A stretch of 64,000 nucleotides of DNA from an uncultured Paludibaculum sp. (GCF_963665245.1 NZ_OY762267.1:1612001-1676000); one strand, 5' to 3'; shown: positions 34,493-44,063, counted from the first letter of the stretch. Notes: generated by a model from the letters alone, not told the origin. Program-made: numbers and translations.

Positions 34493-35277
34493 AGAAGAGC
34501 GCACATCAAAACAGGGCTCCGTTTGCCTACAAAAACGATGCCTTCCTCGATAGCTGGAATGGCCGCTCGCTGCGGATTCTCTCAGAGTATCTGGAGCCGT
34601 TGGACCGCTTCAGCCACGAGAAGATCCGGGACACCGTTGTGTTCTTCGGGTCGGCCCGGATCCAGGAAGAGGGTCCGCTGGCGAAGTACTACAGCGGTGC
34701 GCGGGAGTTCGCGCGGCTGATCACACAGTGGTCGGATGCGCTGCAGCCGCCGACGCGGCGATTTGTCGTGTGCACGGGCGGGGGTCCGGGCATAATGGAG
34801 GCGGCAAACCGGGGCGCGCGCGACGCCGGCGGGAAGACGATTGGCCTGAATATCGCGCTGCCGCATGAGCAGTATCCGAATCCCTACCTGTCGCCGGAAC
34901 TGAACTTCCAGTTCAACTACTTCTTCATGCGCAAGTTCTGGTTCGCCTACCTGGCGAAGGCCCTGGTGGTATTTCCCGGCGGCTTCGGCACACTGGACGA
35001 GCTGACCGAGATTCTGACGCTCGTCCAAACGCAGAAGCTCGAGAAGAAGATCATGATCATGCTATATGGGAGTGACTTTTGGCGAGAGGTGATCAACTTC
35101 GACGCGCTGGCCAAGTACGGAGTGATCTCGCAGGACGATATCAAGCTGATGGATTTTGTAGACGATCCGCACACGGCGCTGGACCACCTGAAAGACTTCC
35201 TGGCGCGCAACTACCTGCAACCGCAGCAAGTCCAGGCGGTAGAGGAGTTGCCGGATATCGCCAAGTCGCGCATTTGA
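34489..35277 (+). CDS. LOG family (TIGR00730-like) protein
   Basis: 262-aa Rossmann-fold protein of the lysine decarboxylase-like/LOG family, many of which are cytokinin-type nucleotide 5'-monophosphate phosphoribohydrolases or nucleotide hydrolases. The phosphate-binding motifs GGGPGIMEAANRGA and PGGFGTLDE are present, with FNYFFMRKFWF between. It overlaps lpxD by 4 nt. The substrate in bacteria of this type is unknown; the longer N-terminus matches the bacterial group rather than plant LOG. Confidence 0.88.
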   Translation: MKKSAHQNRAPFAYKNDAFLDSWNGRSLRILSEYLEPLDRFSHEKIRDTVVFFGSARIQEEGPLAKYYSGAREFARLITQWSDALQPPTRRFVVCTGGGPGIMEAANRGARDAGGKTIGLNIALPHEQYPNPYLSPELNFQFNYFFMRKFWFAYLAKALVVFPGGFGTLDELTEILTLVQTQKLEKKIMIMLYGSDFWREVINFDALAKYGVISQDDIKLMDFVDDPHTALDHLKDFLARNYLQPQQVQAVEELPDIAKSRI

Positions 35278-35332
35278 GACCGTTGCATAGCATAAAGACC
35301 TCAGGCTGGAAATCTAGTAATCTGATACCCGA

Positions 35333-37339
35333 ATGGCCTTTTCAGGCTGGTTGAACACCATCCGATCGCTTGGCTGGATCGAGAGGCTCTTTGCCGTATT
35401 CTTTACCCTGTCCGCCATCCTCTACTGGCGGGGCGGTCTCGATTCGCTGCCGGGCCTCATTCTGCTGCTTACCACCGTGTTCTTCGGCTTCGCCACGATG
35501 TGGAGGGTGGGCATACGCGTGGTGCGGCGAGCCATCTGGCGGCTGCGCAACCGGCTGATTGTCGCCTATCTGTTCATTGCCGTGGTGCCGATTCTGCTGC
35601 TCGCCGTCCTCACAGTGACGGGCGCGTGGATGATCTCGGGTCAGATCGCGGCCTATCTGTTGAACATGGAGATGGACCGCCGGGTGAATTCCCTGCGGCA
35701 GACAGCGGCCTCGCTGGCGCGGGTGGCGGCGCAGTCGCGGGCAGAGGCGGTGCGGCGTTCGGGTTTCATCTTCCACGACCGTTTTCCGGGCCTGGAGATC
35801 CTGGTACACGACCAGGACGGGAGAGAGATTCACTATCCCGAGGAGTCGACGCTGCAGGTACCTCCGGGCGGACACCAGGATACGGCCGGCCTCGTGGTGA
35901 GGAACAAGACCTTCTTCCTTTGGGCGCACACAGGCGGGCCCAAGGCCGAGGTCGTGATGCTGGTGCCGGTGACACGCACGTTCCTGCAGTCGCTGGTCCC
36001 GCAGTTGGGCGATATCCAACTGGCGCCGATTGGACTGACGGCCGAGGAGGCGCGCGAACTGGACTACCGCCTGCATCCGCCGATATCAGGCGAAGCAGTC
36101 AATGCGGCCACCTCGAACGGAACTGGCGTACCGGTGGCCACAAGTTTTCTCGACTTCCGCCTGAAGTGGGGCGTGCGGCTGGGTGTGCCGGTGTGGGAGA
36201 AACCCGGCGTCAGCAGGACCAACTTCCTGGGCGTGGTGACGCGCATCTCAGGCCCGATGAAAATCGTCTTCAGTGCCGATACCGGGACCGACGTGCCCTC
36301 GCTGCTGGTGTTTTTCACGTTCTGCGGCATCGTCTTCCTGGTGGTGGAGGTGATCTCGTTCTACATCGGCGTATCGTTGTCACGGACGATGACGTCGGCC
36401 GTCCACGAGTTGTACGAGGCCACGGTCCACATCCGGGAAGGGGACCTGACGCACCGCATCCAGGTGAACGGCAACGACCAACTGGCGGAGCTTGGCACCT
36501 CGTTCAATATCATGGCGGGAAATCTGGAACGGCTTCTGCAATCGGAGAAGGAACGGCAGAAGATGCAGGCGGAGCTGGAGATCGCGCGGGAGGTGCAGGA
36601 CCAACTGCATCCGAAACCGATGCCAGGGCTGGGCTCGCTACGGGTGACATCGTTCTGCACGGCGGCCCGCATGGTTTCCGGCGACTACTTCGATTACCAG
36701 GTGATCGGCGATACGCAACTGGCGCTGGTGGTGGGCGATGTGGCGGGCAAAGGTATTTCGGCCGCCTTGCTGATGGCCACACTGCAGTCGGCGCTGCGGA
36801 GCGAACTGCGGCATTCGACGGAACTGGCACAGGCCGCGTCGGTGGGGTTGGGCGAAGGGTATGCGGTGCCGCGGGTCTCGCCGTCGCAACTGGTGTCGAA
36901 CCTGAATCAGCACCTTTACCTGTCGACGGCGCCGGAGAAGTACGCAACGTTTTTCTTCAGCGTGTATGACGATGCGGCCAGCACACTGAGCTACACAAAC
37001 GGCGGGCATCTGTCGCCGATTCTGGTCCGAGGCGGCAAGGCAACGTTCCTGGACTCGAATGGGATGGTGGTGGGCGCGTTTCCGTTCGCAGAGTACAGTG
37101 AGAGCCGGCTGAGGCTGGAACCGGGGGACCTGCTGGTCTGCTATACGGACGGGATTACGGAGCCGGAGAACGCCTATGGCGAGCAGTTCGGAGAGGACCG
37201 GCTGATTGCCTTGCTGCTGGCGCATGCGGACCGGGATGGGGCCGAGATCGCGGCCAAGATCGTGGAAGAGGTCACCAAGTGGACCGCCTCGTCGGAGTTG
37301 CAGGACGATATGACGCTGTTGCTGGCGAGAAAGGTCTGA
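35333..37339 (+). CDS. SpoIIE/RsbU-type Ser/Thr phosphatase with HAMP domain
   Basis: 668-aa membrane-bound PP2C-family phosphatase. Two to three membrane helices lie near residues 20-110, a periplasmic sensory domain spans about 115-315, another helix (about 325-345) leads into a HAMP domain (345-400), and the SpoIIE domain covers 430-668. Metal-binding acidic residues sit in VSGDYFDYQVI, VVGDVAGKGISAALLMA and CYTDGITEPENA. Such enzymes usually dephosphorylate an anti-sigma-factor antagonist, but no STAS or RsbW gene is seen in the window, so the partner is elsewhere. Confidence 0.92.
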   Translation: MAFSGWLNTIRSLGWIERLFAVFFTLSAILYWRGGLDSLPGLILLLTTVFFGFATMWRVGIRVVRRAIWRLRNRLIVAYLFIAVVPILLLAVLTVTGAWMISGQIAAYLLNMEMDRRVNSLRQTAASLARVAAQSRAEAVRRSGFIFHDRFPGLEILVHDQDGREIHYPEESTLQVPPGGHQDTAGLVVRNKTFFLWAHTGGPKAEVVMLVPVTRTFLQSLVPQLGDIQLAPIGLTAEEARELDYRLHPPISGEAVNAATSNGTGVPVATSFLDFRLKWGVRLGVPVWEKPGVSRTNFLGVVTRISGPMKIVFSADTGTDVPSLLVFFTFCGIVFLVVEVISFYIGVSLSRTMTSAVHELYEATVHIREGDLTHRIQVNGNDQLAELGTSFNIMAGNLERLLQSEKERQKMQAELEIAREVQDQLHPKPMPGLGSLRVTSFCTAARMVSGDYFDYQVIGDTQLALVVGDVAGKGISAALLMATLQSALRSELRHSTELAQAASVGLGEGYAVPRVSPSQLVSNLNQHLYLSTAPEKYATFFFSVYDDAASTLSYTNGGHLSPILVRGGKATFLDSNGMVVGAFPFAEYSESRLRLEPGDLLVCYTDGITEPENAYGEQFGEDRLIALLLAHADRDGAEIAAKIVEEVTKWTASSELQDDMTLLLARKV

Positions 37340-37343
37340 AGTC

Positions 37344-38351
37344 GTGACCCCGCAGTTTCGCCGCATCCGCAACGTCGGCCTCGCTATCGCCGGTACGATC
37401 ACTCTGGGCACGTTTGGTTTCGCGTTGATCGCCGATTTCCCGTGGCTGGATGCGGTGTACATGGCCGTGATGACCATGACGACCGTGGGCTATGGCGAGA
37501 TCCGGCCCATGAGCCAGGCCGCTCGGGTGTTCAACACGTTGTACATGCTGCTGAGCGTCAGCATGCTGCTGCTGGCGTTGGGAGTGATGACACAGACCAT
37601 CATCGAGGCCCAACTGGGCAACCTGTTGGGGAAGAGGCGCATGAAGAAGATGATCGACAAACTGGACAATCACTACATCATCTGCGGATTCGGCCGCGTG
37701 GGCCGCGGCGCGGCCTCGGAATTGCGGCAGGCCGGCGTACCCCACGTAATCATTGACCGACGGGAGGACCGGGTCGAATGGGCGATGCGTTCCGGCTACA
37801 TGGCGTGCCTGGGCGATTCCACGCGGGATGAAACCCTGAACGAAGTCCGCGTGACGCGCGCCAAGGGACTGATCGCAGCCCTGGCCACGGACGCCGATAA
37901 TCTGTTCGCGGTGATTTCGGCCAAGACCCTGAATCCGAAGATTCGCGTGGCCGCGCGCGCGGCCGAGGAAGAGGCGGAACGGAAGATGCGACAGGTGGGG
38001 GCGGACGCGGTGTTCGCGCCCTATGTGATGACTGGCACGCGGCTCGCGCAGTCACTGTTGAAGCCGCATGTGCGGCAGTTCCTCGATTTCGCCACGACCA
38101 ACATCGGGCTCGACGTCGGCATCGAGCAACTGGAGGTGGGACCGGCGAGCGACCTGGTGGGCAAGTCTCTGGCGGACCTGCGCATCCGCAGTGAGCTGAA
38201 GGTGATCGTGCTGGCCATCCGGCGAGCGGACGGTAAGATGGTGTTCAATCCCCCAGCGGACGCGGTGATCCAGTCGCAGGACTATCTCATTGTGATGGGC
38301 GAGAATGAGCCGCTGCGGCGTTTGGAGAGCCGGGTGACGGGGGCGGCCTGA
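37344..38351 (+). CDS. Two-helix potassium channel with RCK (TrkA-N/TrkA-C) domains
   Basis: 335-aa inner membrane K+ channel of the Kch/MthK class. Two membrane helices (about 10-30 and 65-85) flank the selectivity filter TVGYGE at residues 47-52. A TrkA-N nucleotide-binding domain starts at about 111 with YIICGFGRVGRG, and a TrkA-C domain occupies about 245-330. Gating by NAD(H), ATP or Ca2+ is possible. It starts with GTG four nt after the phosphatase stop, so the two are likely co-transcribed. Confidence 0.93.
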   Translation: MTPQFRRIRNVGLAIAGTITLGTFGFALIADFPWLDAVYMAVMTMTTVGYGEIRPMSQAARVFNTLYMLLSVSMLLLALGVMTQTIIEAQLGNLLGKRRMKKMIDKLDNHYIICGFGRVGRGAASELRQAGVPHVIIDRREDRVEWAMRSGYMACLGDSTRDETLNEVRVTRAKGLIAALATDADNLFAVISAKTLNPKIRVAARAAEEEAERKMRQVGADAVFAPYVMTGTRLAQSLLKPHVRQFLDFATTNIGLDVGIEQLEVGPASDLVGKSLADLRIRSELKVIVLAIRRADGKMVFNPPADAVIQSQDYLIVMGENEPLRRLESRVTGAA

Positions 38352-38367
38352 TAAGGCGGGGGCTGAG

Positions 38368-39840
38368 ATGAAGATTCTTACCGGCGAACAGATGCGAGCG
38401 GTGGACCGCCTGACAATGGAGGCGGGCATCCCCGGCCTCGTGCTGATGGAGAACGCGGGCTGCCGCTTTGTGGAGTTTCTGGAGAGGCACTACGCGCCAC
38501 TGGAGCAGCATCGCATCGTCGTGATCTGCGGCAAGGGCAACAACGGCGGCGACGGCTTGGTGATTGCACGGCAGTTGAGCCTCCGGCACAGTCCGCGGTC
38601 GCTGGATGTGGCGCTGGCCTATCCGGCTGAGGAGTTCAAGGCTGACGCGGCCGCGAACTGGCGGATGTTGCAGGTGGCGGGCGTCCGCGTTACCCAGACG
38701 ATTGAGCCGAAGATGCGGGCCGCCACGCTGGTGATTGATGCGCTCCTGGGCACGGGTTTGGAAGGTCCGGCGCGCGGCCCGGCCCTGGAGTGGATCCGCG
38801 AGATGAACAGCGGATTTCCGGGCGCCGTGGTGGTGAGTGTCGACGTTCCCTCAGGTCTGTTTGACGGCGGAGAATCGGTGCGGGCAGCGGACACGGTCAC
38901 CTTCACGGCGCCCAAAGTGGAGCAGGCAATGCCTCCCACGTGCGACCGCGTGGGCCGGTTGCATGTCGCGCAGATTGGTACTCCGATCTCCATGCTGGAG
39001 AAGAACCCGGAGTACTGGCTGAACCTCGTGGAGCCGCGGCAATTCCGGCGCTTGTTCGAGCCGCGTCCGCCCGGGGCGCACAAAGGCGACTTTGGGCATG
39101 TGCTGGTGATCGGCGGGGCGCCGGGCAAGGGCGGAGCGGCCGCAATGTCCGGGCTGGCGGCATTGAAGATGGGCGCGGGCCTAGTGACGGTGGCGACATC
39201 GGAAGAGGAGCGGCGGACGGTGACCGCGCTGGCTCCGGAGTTGATGACGCAGTCTCTGGATGAGGATCCGGGCCAGAAGGATGTTCTGGCTATCGGTCCC
39301 GGGTTGGGCCGCGAGCCCGAATTGGCGGGCCTGGCACAACGGCTCTTTGCACAGTCGGCGCTGCCCCTGGTGATGGATGCCGATGGCCTGAATGCGCTCG
39401 CCGGAACGGCATTTCACGGTCCTGGGCCGTGGCGGGTGCTCACACCGCATCCGGGAGAGATGTCGAGGCTGGCCGGATGTAAGACCACGGACATTCAGGC
39501 AGACCGTGTGGGCGTGGCGCGCGGGTTTGCGATGGAGCGCAACGTCGTGCTGGTCTTGAAGGGCCAACGCACGATCACCGCGTTTCCCGACGGGCGGGTG
39601 TATGTGAACCCGAGCGGGACTCCGGCGATGGCCAGCGCGGGCAGCGGCGACATCCTCACCGGCTTGATCGCCGGTCTGATGGCGCAGTGGCCCGACCGAA
39701 GGGATCTGGCAGTGCTGGCAGCGGTCTGGCTGCACGGGCGCGCCGGGGAACTTGGGGCGGCGGCCGTTACCGAGCAGTCGCTGACGGCCACGGACCTGAT
39801 CCGGTATCTGCCGGCTGCCATTCGCGAAGTGCAGGCATGA
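38368..39840 (+). CDS. nnr: Bifunctional NAD(P)H-hydrate epimerase/dehydratase
   Basis: 490-aa cytoplasmic repair enzyme that restores hydrated NADH and NADPH. The N-terminal NnrE epimerase (about 1-215) has GKGNNGGDGLVIARQL and VVSVDVPSGLFDG. The C-terminal NnrD ADP/ATP-dependent dehydratase (about 225-485) has HKGDFGHVLVIGGAPGKGGA, LTPHPGEMSRL and AGSGDILTGLIAGLMAQ. Fusion of the two parts is the usual bacterial form. It overlaps tsaE by 4 nt; nnr and tsaE are often adjacent. Confidence 0.96.
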   Translation: MKILTGEQMRAVDRLTMEAGIPGLVLMENAGCRFVEFLERHYAPLEQHRIVVICGKGNNGGDGLVIARQLSLRHSPRSLDVALAYPAEEFKADAAANWRMLQVAGVRVTQTIEPKMRAATLVIDALLGTGLEGPARGPALEWIREMNSGFPGAVVVSVDVPSGLFDGGESVRAADTVTFTAPKVEQAMPPTCDRVGRLHVAQIGTPISMLEKNPEYWLNLVEPRQFRRLFEPRPPGAHKGDFGHVLVIGGAPGKGGAAAMSGLAALKMGAGLVTVATSEEERRTVTALAPELMTQSLDEDPGQKDVLAIGPGLGREPELAGLAQRLFAQSALPLVMDADGLNALAGTAFHGPGPWRVLTPHPGEMSRLAGCKTTDIQADRVGVARGFAMERNVVLVLKGQRTITAFPDGRVYVNPSGTPAMASAGSGDILTGLIAGLMAQWPDRRDLAVLAAVWLHGRAGELGAAAVTEQSLTATDLIRYLPAAIREVQA

Positions 39841-40268
39841 AGATCACGAACTACACGACGGCGAACGAGGAAGACACCATCGAACTCGGCCGGCTGTTGG
39901 CGGCGGGTTGGACGCGTCCGTGTGTCGTGCTGCTGATCGGCAATCTGGGGGCGGGCAAAACGACGCTGGCGAAAGGCATCGCGGAGGGATTGGGATCGGC
40001 CAAGGCGGACGACGTGTCGAGCCCAACTTTCCCGCTGATCCACGAGTATGGGGAAGAGGGCGACCTGTACCACATCGATCTCTACCGGTTGGACACCGTG
40101 GCGGAGGTGGAGACACTGGGTCTGGATGAGGTGTTCTCGAGGAGGGCGGTGGTGCTGCTGGAGTGGGCGGAGCGTTTCCCTACCCTGCTGCCGGCGGAAC
40201 GGATCGAAATCCGCATCGAAGCCCGCGAGGACGAGACGCGTGAGCTGACTGTTACTGAGCTACCCTGA
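39837..40268 (+). CDS. tsaE: tRNA t6A37 biosynthesis ATPase TsaE
   Basis: 143-aa P-loop ATPase that works with TsaB and TsaD to make threonylcarbamoyl-adenosine at position 37 of ANN-decoding tRNAs. The Walker A is GNLGAGKTT at residues 35-43. Family blocks SSPTFPLIHEY, YHIDLYRL and LLEWAERFP follow. The ATG that overlaps the nnr stop gives the standard N-terminus; an upstream in-frame start would lie inside nnr. Confidence 0.95.
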   Translation: MKITNYTTANEEDTIELGRLLAAGWTRPCVVLLIGNLGAGKTTLAKGIAEGLGSAKADDVSSPTFPLIHEYGEEGDLYHIDLYRLDTVAEVETLGLDEVFSRRAVVLLEWAERFPTLLPAERIEIRIEAREDETRELTVTELP

Positions 40269-40273
40269 AGCAG

Positions 40274-41356
40274 ATGATCGACCCATCCGGCCCCCGCCGA
40301 TCCCTGATAGTGCTTTCTGTTCTGGCCATCGCGGCAGTCGCCTTCGTCGTCCTGCTGGTGCTGCCGTTCCTGCATCCCATCTTCTTCGCGCTGGTTCTGG
40401 CCATTGCGGCGCAACCGCTGTTTCAGGCAATCTCCAAACGGGTAAAGCGTCCGGCGCTCTCTGCGTTGCTCACGACTTTGCTGATGGTCGTCGCAGTTCT
40501 TGTCCCTCTGGCTATGTTGACCGTGACCATCATCAACGAGGCGACGACGACTTACGGCATGATCGCTCAGCAGAGCGCGGACAAGGGCGGCTGGGGGCAG
40601 TATTTGAACGATCTTCTGGACCCGCCCGTGCAATGGGTGGCGGCGCGAACGGGCGTGCCCGCTCCGAACGTGGAGGCCGCTCTTCTGCAGCGGATGCAGA
40701 CCATGAGCGCGTCTCTGCTCCGCTGGAGTGGCTCACTGCTGGGCAACCTGACCAGCACACTCGGCGATCTGGTGCTGAGCCTGTTCGTGATGTTCTTTCT
40801 GTTCCTGGAAGGCAACGCAATCTCAAAGGGAGTTCTGCTTTGGATGCCGCTACCGGAAGCACGAACAAAGGAACTGCTGGCCACCATTTCCGACGCGATT
40901 GTGGCCAATGTCTACGGATTCGTGGCGGTGGGCTTCGCGCAGGGTGTGTTCACCGGGCTTGCGTTCTGGTTCACCGGGCTGCACGCGCCGTTTCTCTGGG
41001 GCTCCGTGGCCGCCATCTGTTCGCTGGTGCCGATCGCTGGAACAGCCATCGTTTGGGCTCCGGCGGCCTTGATCCTACTGGCCCAGGGCGCTTGGGGCAA
41101 AGCCCTATTCATGACCCTGTGGGGTGTTCTCGTCGTGGGCATGTCGGACAACATCATCCGGCCCGCCGTGCTCAGCGGCCGGACGGAGATGAATACGCTT
41201 GTTGTGTTTTTCGCACTGATGGGCGGCTTGCAGGCCTTTGGGTTCATTGGCTTGTTCGCCGGGCCGGTGATCTTCTCGGTCGCGATCGCCATCTTCCGAA
41301 TGCTGCGTGAGGAATACACGCAGCCGTTTATCCAGTTGGAGACGGGGTCCCAGTAG
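40274..41356 (+). CDS. AI-2E family membrane transporter (PerM/YdiK type)
   Basis: 360-aa inner membrane protein with about eight helices. An N-terminal pair (20-65) is followed by a soluble segment (95-155) and the C-terminal helices that hold the family's VLSGRTEMNTLVVFFALMGG and FGFIGLFAGPVI blocks. Members export autoinducer-2, other small solutes or ions; the substrate here is unknown. It starts 5 nt after tsaE. Directly after its stop lies a beta-lactamase-like remnant. Confidence 0.9.
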   Translation: MIDPSGPRRSLIVLSVLAIAAVAFVVLLVLPFLHPIFFALVLAIAAQPLFQAISKRVKRPALSALLTTLLMVVAVLVPLAMLTVTIINEATTTYGMIAQQSADKGGWGQYLNDLLDPPVQWVAARTGVPAPNVEAALLQRMQTMSASLLRWSGSLLGNLTSTLGDLVLSLFVMFFLFLEGNAISKGVLLWMPLPEARTKELLATISDAIVANVYGFVAVGFAQGVFTGLAFWFTGLHAPFLWGSVAAICSLVPIAGTAIVWAPAALILLAQGAWGKALFMTLWGVLVVGMSDNIIRPAVLSGRTEMNTLVVFFALMGGLQAFGFIGLFAGPVIFSVAIAIFRMLREEYTQPFIQLETGSQ

Positions 41357-41658
41357 CGGGCACGGAACGCAGGGGTGCGGATTGGATCCAGTTTGCGCTG
41401 GATCTGCCGGGCGCGGGTTTCCGGCCTGTGAGCGACGACACTCGGTATGGCCATTTGTGGTGGCTGAAGACGTTCTCCATTGGATCGAAGTCGTACGACG
41501 CCTTTCTGATGCAGGGCGCAGGCGGAAACAAGGTTGCCGTGTTCCCCTCGCTGGACATGGTGGTGGTGATCACCACGACAGACTTCCAAGTGCGCGGTTC
41601 CCACCAGTTGAGCGACCGGCTGCTGACGGAGCACATATTGAAGTCGGTGGAGCCGTAG
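41356..41658 (+). pseudogene. C-terminal remnant of a serine hydrolase (beta-lactamase family)
   Basis: About 100 codons with no proper start. The last 76 residues (RYGHLWWLKTF, then FLMQGAGGNKVAVFPSLDMV) match the C-terminal end of class C beta-lactamase-like serine hydrolases: the GYLWW block and the HGGNGGQ-like loop. The catalytic SxxK and YxN regions are absent, since the sequence runs straight into the stop of the preceding transporter. It is probably a deletion product. A GTG at 41428 could allow a short peptide. Confidence 0.6.
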
Positions 41659-41676
41659 AGTGCGTGGCCCAAAGGG

Positions 41677-42363
41677 TCACTTCTTCTTGGAGTCCTTGTC
41701 GTCCTTCGAGGTCTTCGCGTCGGGCAGGCTTTCGCCGAGCTTCTCGCCCGGCCGCAATAGAGAAGGCTTCTTCTTGCCCGCCGGGACTCCGGTTTTTTCG
41801 GCGGCGACGCGGGTGGCCTGCTTTTGCGCCTCTTCCTTGCCCTGTGGGGTCAGCAACTCTTCCTGCTCCTTCTTGAGTTGTGCTTCCCGCATTTCCACGT
41901 CGTGGGTGCGGGTGCGCAAGTCCTGTTCGTTGACCTCGACACTGTCCTTGGTGGTTTCGATGGCTTGGTCGAGGGCGAACTGATAGCGGCCCTTGTCGGG
42001 TGGGTCGAGCTCAGCGAACTTCTCGAGGCTGGCCACCATCTCCTTCTGGGCCTTGGCAACGACAGGTAGAGAAGTCGGAGGTTTTTGCTTGTGGATGCTG
42101 TTGTCGATGTAGGAATCGATGGCGTCAATAATCTCGGTGTACTGTTCGAGCGTCTCGTGAATGAGCCCGCTGCGCCCGGTCTTCTGCTTGGCGAAGAGCT
42201 GATCGAGGAGAGAGATGCGCTGCTGCGCGAACTTGATGTACAACGCGAGCCGCTCATCCGGGTCCTGCACCAGGCGGACCTGGTCGGTTTCATCGGCAGT
42301 GAGAAAGTCCTTCTGGGCGGCCAGGGGGGCAGCCAGCAACAGCAGTGCCAACAGAATCCTCAT
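41677..42363 (-). CDS. Secreted hypothetical protein
   Basis: 228 aa. A signal peptide (1-17, ending AAPLAAQ) is followed by a helical, charged region and a Lys-rich tail from about residue 185 (KKPSLLRPGEK... then DDKDSKKK at the end). I do not recognise the family. It is the third of three tightly packed minus-strand genes, 13 nt after the preceding small protein, and may form a helical bundle in the periplasm. Confidence 0.7.
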   Translation of the reverse strand: MRILLALLLLAAPLAAQKDFLTADETDQVRLVQDPDERLALYIKFAQQRISLLDQLFAKQKTGRSGLIHETLEQYTEIIDAIDSYIDNSIHKQKPPTSLPVVAKAQKEMVASLEKFAELDPPDKGRYQFALDQAIETTKDSVEVNEQDLRTRTHDVEMREAQLKKEQEELLTPQGKEEAQKQATRVAAEKTGVPAGKKKPSLLRPGEKLGESLPDAKTSKDDKDSKKK

Positions 42364-42376
42364 GACTCGACTCTCC

Positions 42377-42814
42377 TTACTTTCCGGTCATGACGCCGAG
42401 GAGAAACTCTTCGTGCGTCACCACGACCTCATCCCTCACCTTTTCAGCCGCCGGCCTGTCTTCGAAGCCCAGGGCCAGGACCAGGTCCTTGAGTTGGCGA
42501 ACGATGGCCTGTGTCTTCTGTTCGCCCTTCTTGTATTGCCGGGACAGCTTCGCGGGCTTCCTGCCCGTTTCCCTGAGCGACTCCAGGGCCAGCTTGGTGG
42601 CGTCACCGATCTCGGCCAGGGCGCGCATCAGTTCGGTGCGGCTGCCATTGTCTTTGATGAGATCACGGGCGGTCCTGGCGTCCTCTTCAGCCAGGAGAAT
42701 GGCCTTCTCGAAGCGCTTGACGAGGTCAGGCTCCTTCCTGACTTCCTCGATGTCGGCCCGTAACAGACCAGGCGTCGCGAGGACGAGCATCGCCAGGCAC
42801 AACCGTCCGTTCAT
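42377..42814 (-). CDS. Small secreted helical protein
   Basis: 145 aa. The signal peptide is MNGRLCLAMLVLATPGLLRA, and the mature part is mainly helical with many charges (LVKRFEKAILLAEEDARTAR). The ATG overlapping the TPR gene's stop by 4 nt was chosen instead of a longer start inside that gene. Family unknown to me. It is translationally coupled to the TPR protein, so a joint function is likely. Confidence 0.7.
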   Translation of the reverse strand: MNGRLCLAMLVLATPGLLRADIEEVRKEPDLVKRFEKAILLAEEDARTARDLIKDNGSRTELMRALAEIGDATKLALESLRETGRKPAKLSRQYKKGEQKTQAIVRQLKDLVLALGFEDRPAAEKVRDEVVVTHEEFLLGVMTGK

Positions 42815-43953
42815 CGATTCACCACCCTCTTGAGTGCATCGGACCGCTGCCGGGCCTTCCACTCCTCATCGGGAAACTTGCCGCCGCTGACCGATAGAAA
42901 TTTAAGATAGCTATCCAGAGCCGCCTTGTTCTCGTGCATGGCATCGAACATTGTCGCGCGGAAGTAGTGGTACGCGGGCGTTTCGCCGTTCATCGACTTC
43001 ACCTGCTCCAGCGCGGTCAGCGCCGCATCGTACTTCTTGAGAAGGATGAGCATGGCGGTGAATTCGTTCCATGCTTCGCGGGAGTCTTTTCTGATGTTGA
43101 CGGCGGCGTAGAACTGTTTGACGGCATCGTCGTAGCGCTTCTGATCACGCAACATTCGGCCGTAGAACATGAGCATGTCGAAGTTCTTCGGTTCGGCGGC
43201 GACAATCTGCTCGGCCAGCGGAATACTCTTCTCGGGTTTCTTGTCGCGCAGGTAGGCGGTGGCGAGCGCGTAAAGGACAGCAGTGGTGGGGCTCTTCGTG
43301 CGGGCCGCTTCCAGGCTTTGGATGGCGCCGGCCAGGTCGCCACTGGTCAGCAGGAGGACGCCACGGCGCTCCTGCGCGGCCGCATCGCCGGGCAACTTGG
43401 CGTAGAGAGCGGCGGCCTTTTCGGGCTGTTTGGCGCGTTCATAGACGTCGGCCAATTCGAGTAGGGTGGGCGTATCGTTGGGGTCCAGCTCGATCGCTTT
43501 CTCAAAGGCAGGCGTGGATCTGGCCCAGTCGCCCAGGGCGGCGTAGCAGCGGCCCAGAAGGTAGTGGGGTTTGGGATCGGCCAGGCGTTTAGGGGCGATG
43601 TCCTCCAGCAGAGGCACGGCCTCCTGGCAGGCGTTGGTTTTCACTAGCAGGATCGCCAGGTTCATGCGGGCAGGTAACAGGTCGACCTTGGGCGGATCCT
43701 TCGAGGCCAGAGCCTTCTTATAGGCGTCAATGGCTTCCTTGTCCTGGCCGTTCATGGTGTAGGCGTACGCCAGGTTGAACAGCCAGCCGACGTTCTCGGG
43801 GTCCTTGGCCAGGGCTGCTTGTATGACTTCGATCGCCTGCGGATACCGTCCGGCATCCAGATGGGCCTTCATTTGCGCCTGGGGGCTTGCCGGAGATTGA
43901 GCGAGCAGAGAGAGACAGAAGACGGCAGCCAGGAGTGAAGGGGACCAGGACAT
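42811..43953 (-). CDS. TPR-repeat secreted protein
   Basis: 380 aa. The N-terminal signal (about 1-18) is followed by roughly nine TPR units (AGRYPQAIEVIQAALAKDP, AYTMNGQDKEAIDAYKKAL, ALGDWARSTPAFEKAIELDP). It serves as a protein-interaction scaffold in the periplasm or outer membrane; the partner is unknown. The ATG with GAGG 6-9 nt upstream was preferred over the GTG one codon before. It is first of three coupled minus-strand genes. Confidence 0.88.
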   Translation of the reverse strand: MSWSPSLLAAVFCLSLLAQSPASPQAQMKAHLDAGRYPQAIEVIQAALAKDPENVGWLFNLAYAYTMNGQDKEAIDAYKKALASKDPPKVDLLPARMNLAILLVKTNACQEAVPLLEDIAPKRLADPKPHYLLGRCYAALGDWARSTPAFEKAIELDPNDTPTLLELADVYERAKQPEKAAALYAKLPGDAAAQERRGVLLLTSGDLAGAIQSLEAARTKSPTTAVLYALATAYLRDKKPEKSIPLAEQIVAAEPKNFDMLMFYGRMLRDQKRYDDAVKQFYAAVNIRKDSREAWNEFTAMLILLKKYDAALTALEQVKSMNGETPAYHYFRATMFDAMHENKAALDSYLKFLSVSGGKFPDEEWKARQRSDALKRVVNR

Positions 43954-44000
43954 CACACCCTCATTCTAGGTCCTGCGGCGGGGTGGGTGTTTCGAGACGC

Positions 44001-44026
44001 AAAAAAGGCCACCCACCAGGGCGGCC
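44001..44026 (-). terminator. Rho-independent terminator of rpmB-rpmG
   Basis: Read on the minus strand, GGCCGCCC-TGGT-GGGTGGCC forms an 8-bp stem with one G-T pair and a 4-nt loop, followed by six T. It lies 38 nt after the rpmG stop. Confidence 0.9.
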
Positions 44027-44063
44027 TTCTTTGGGTTGCGGAGGAAACGTCGAAGAAAGCCGA

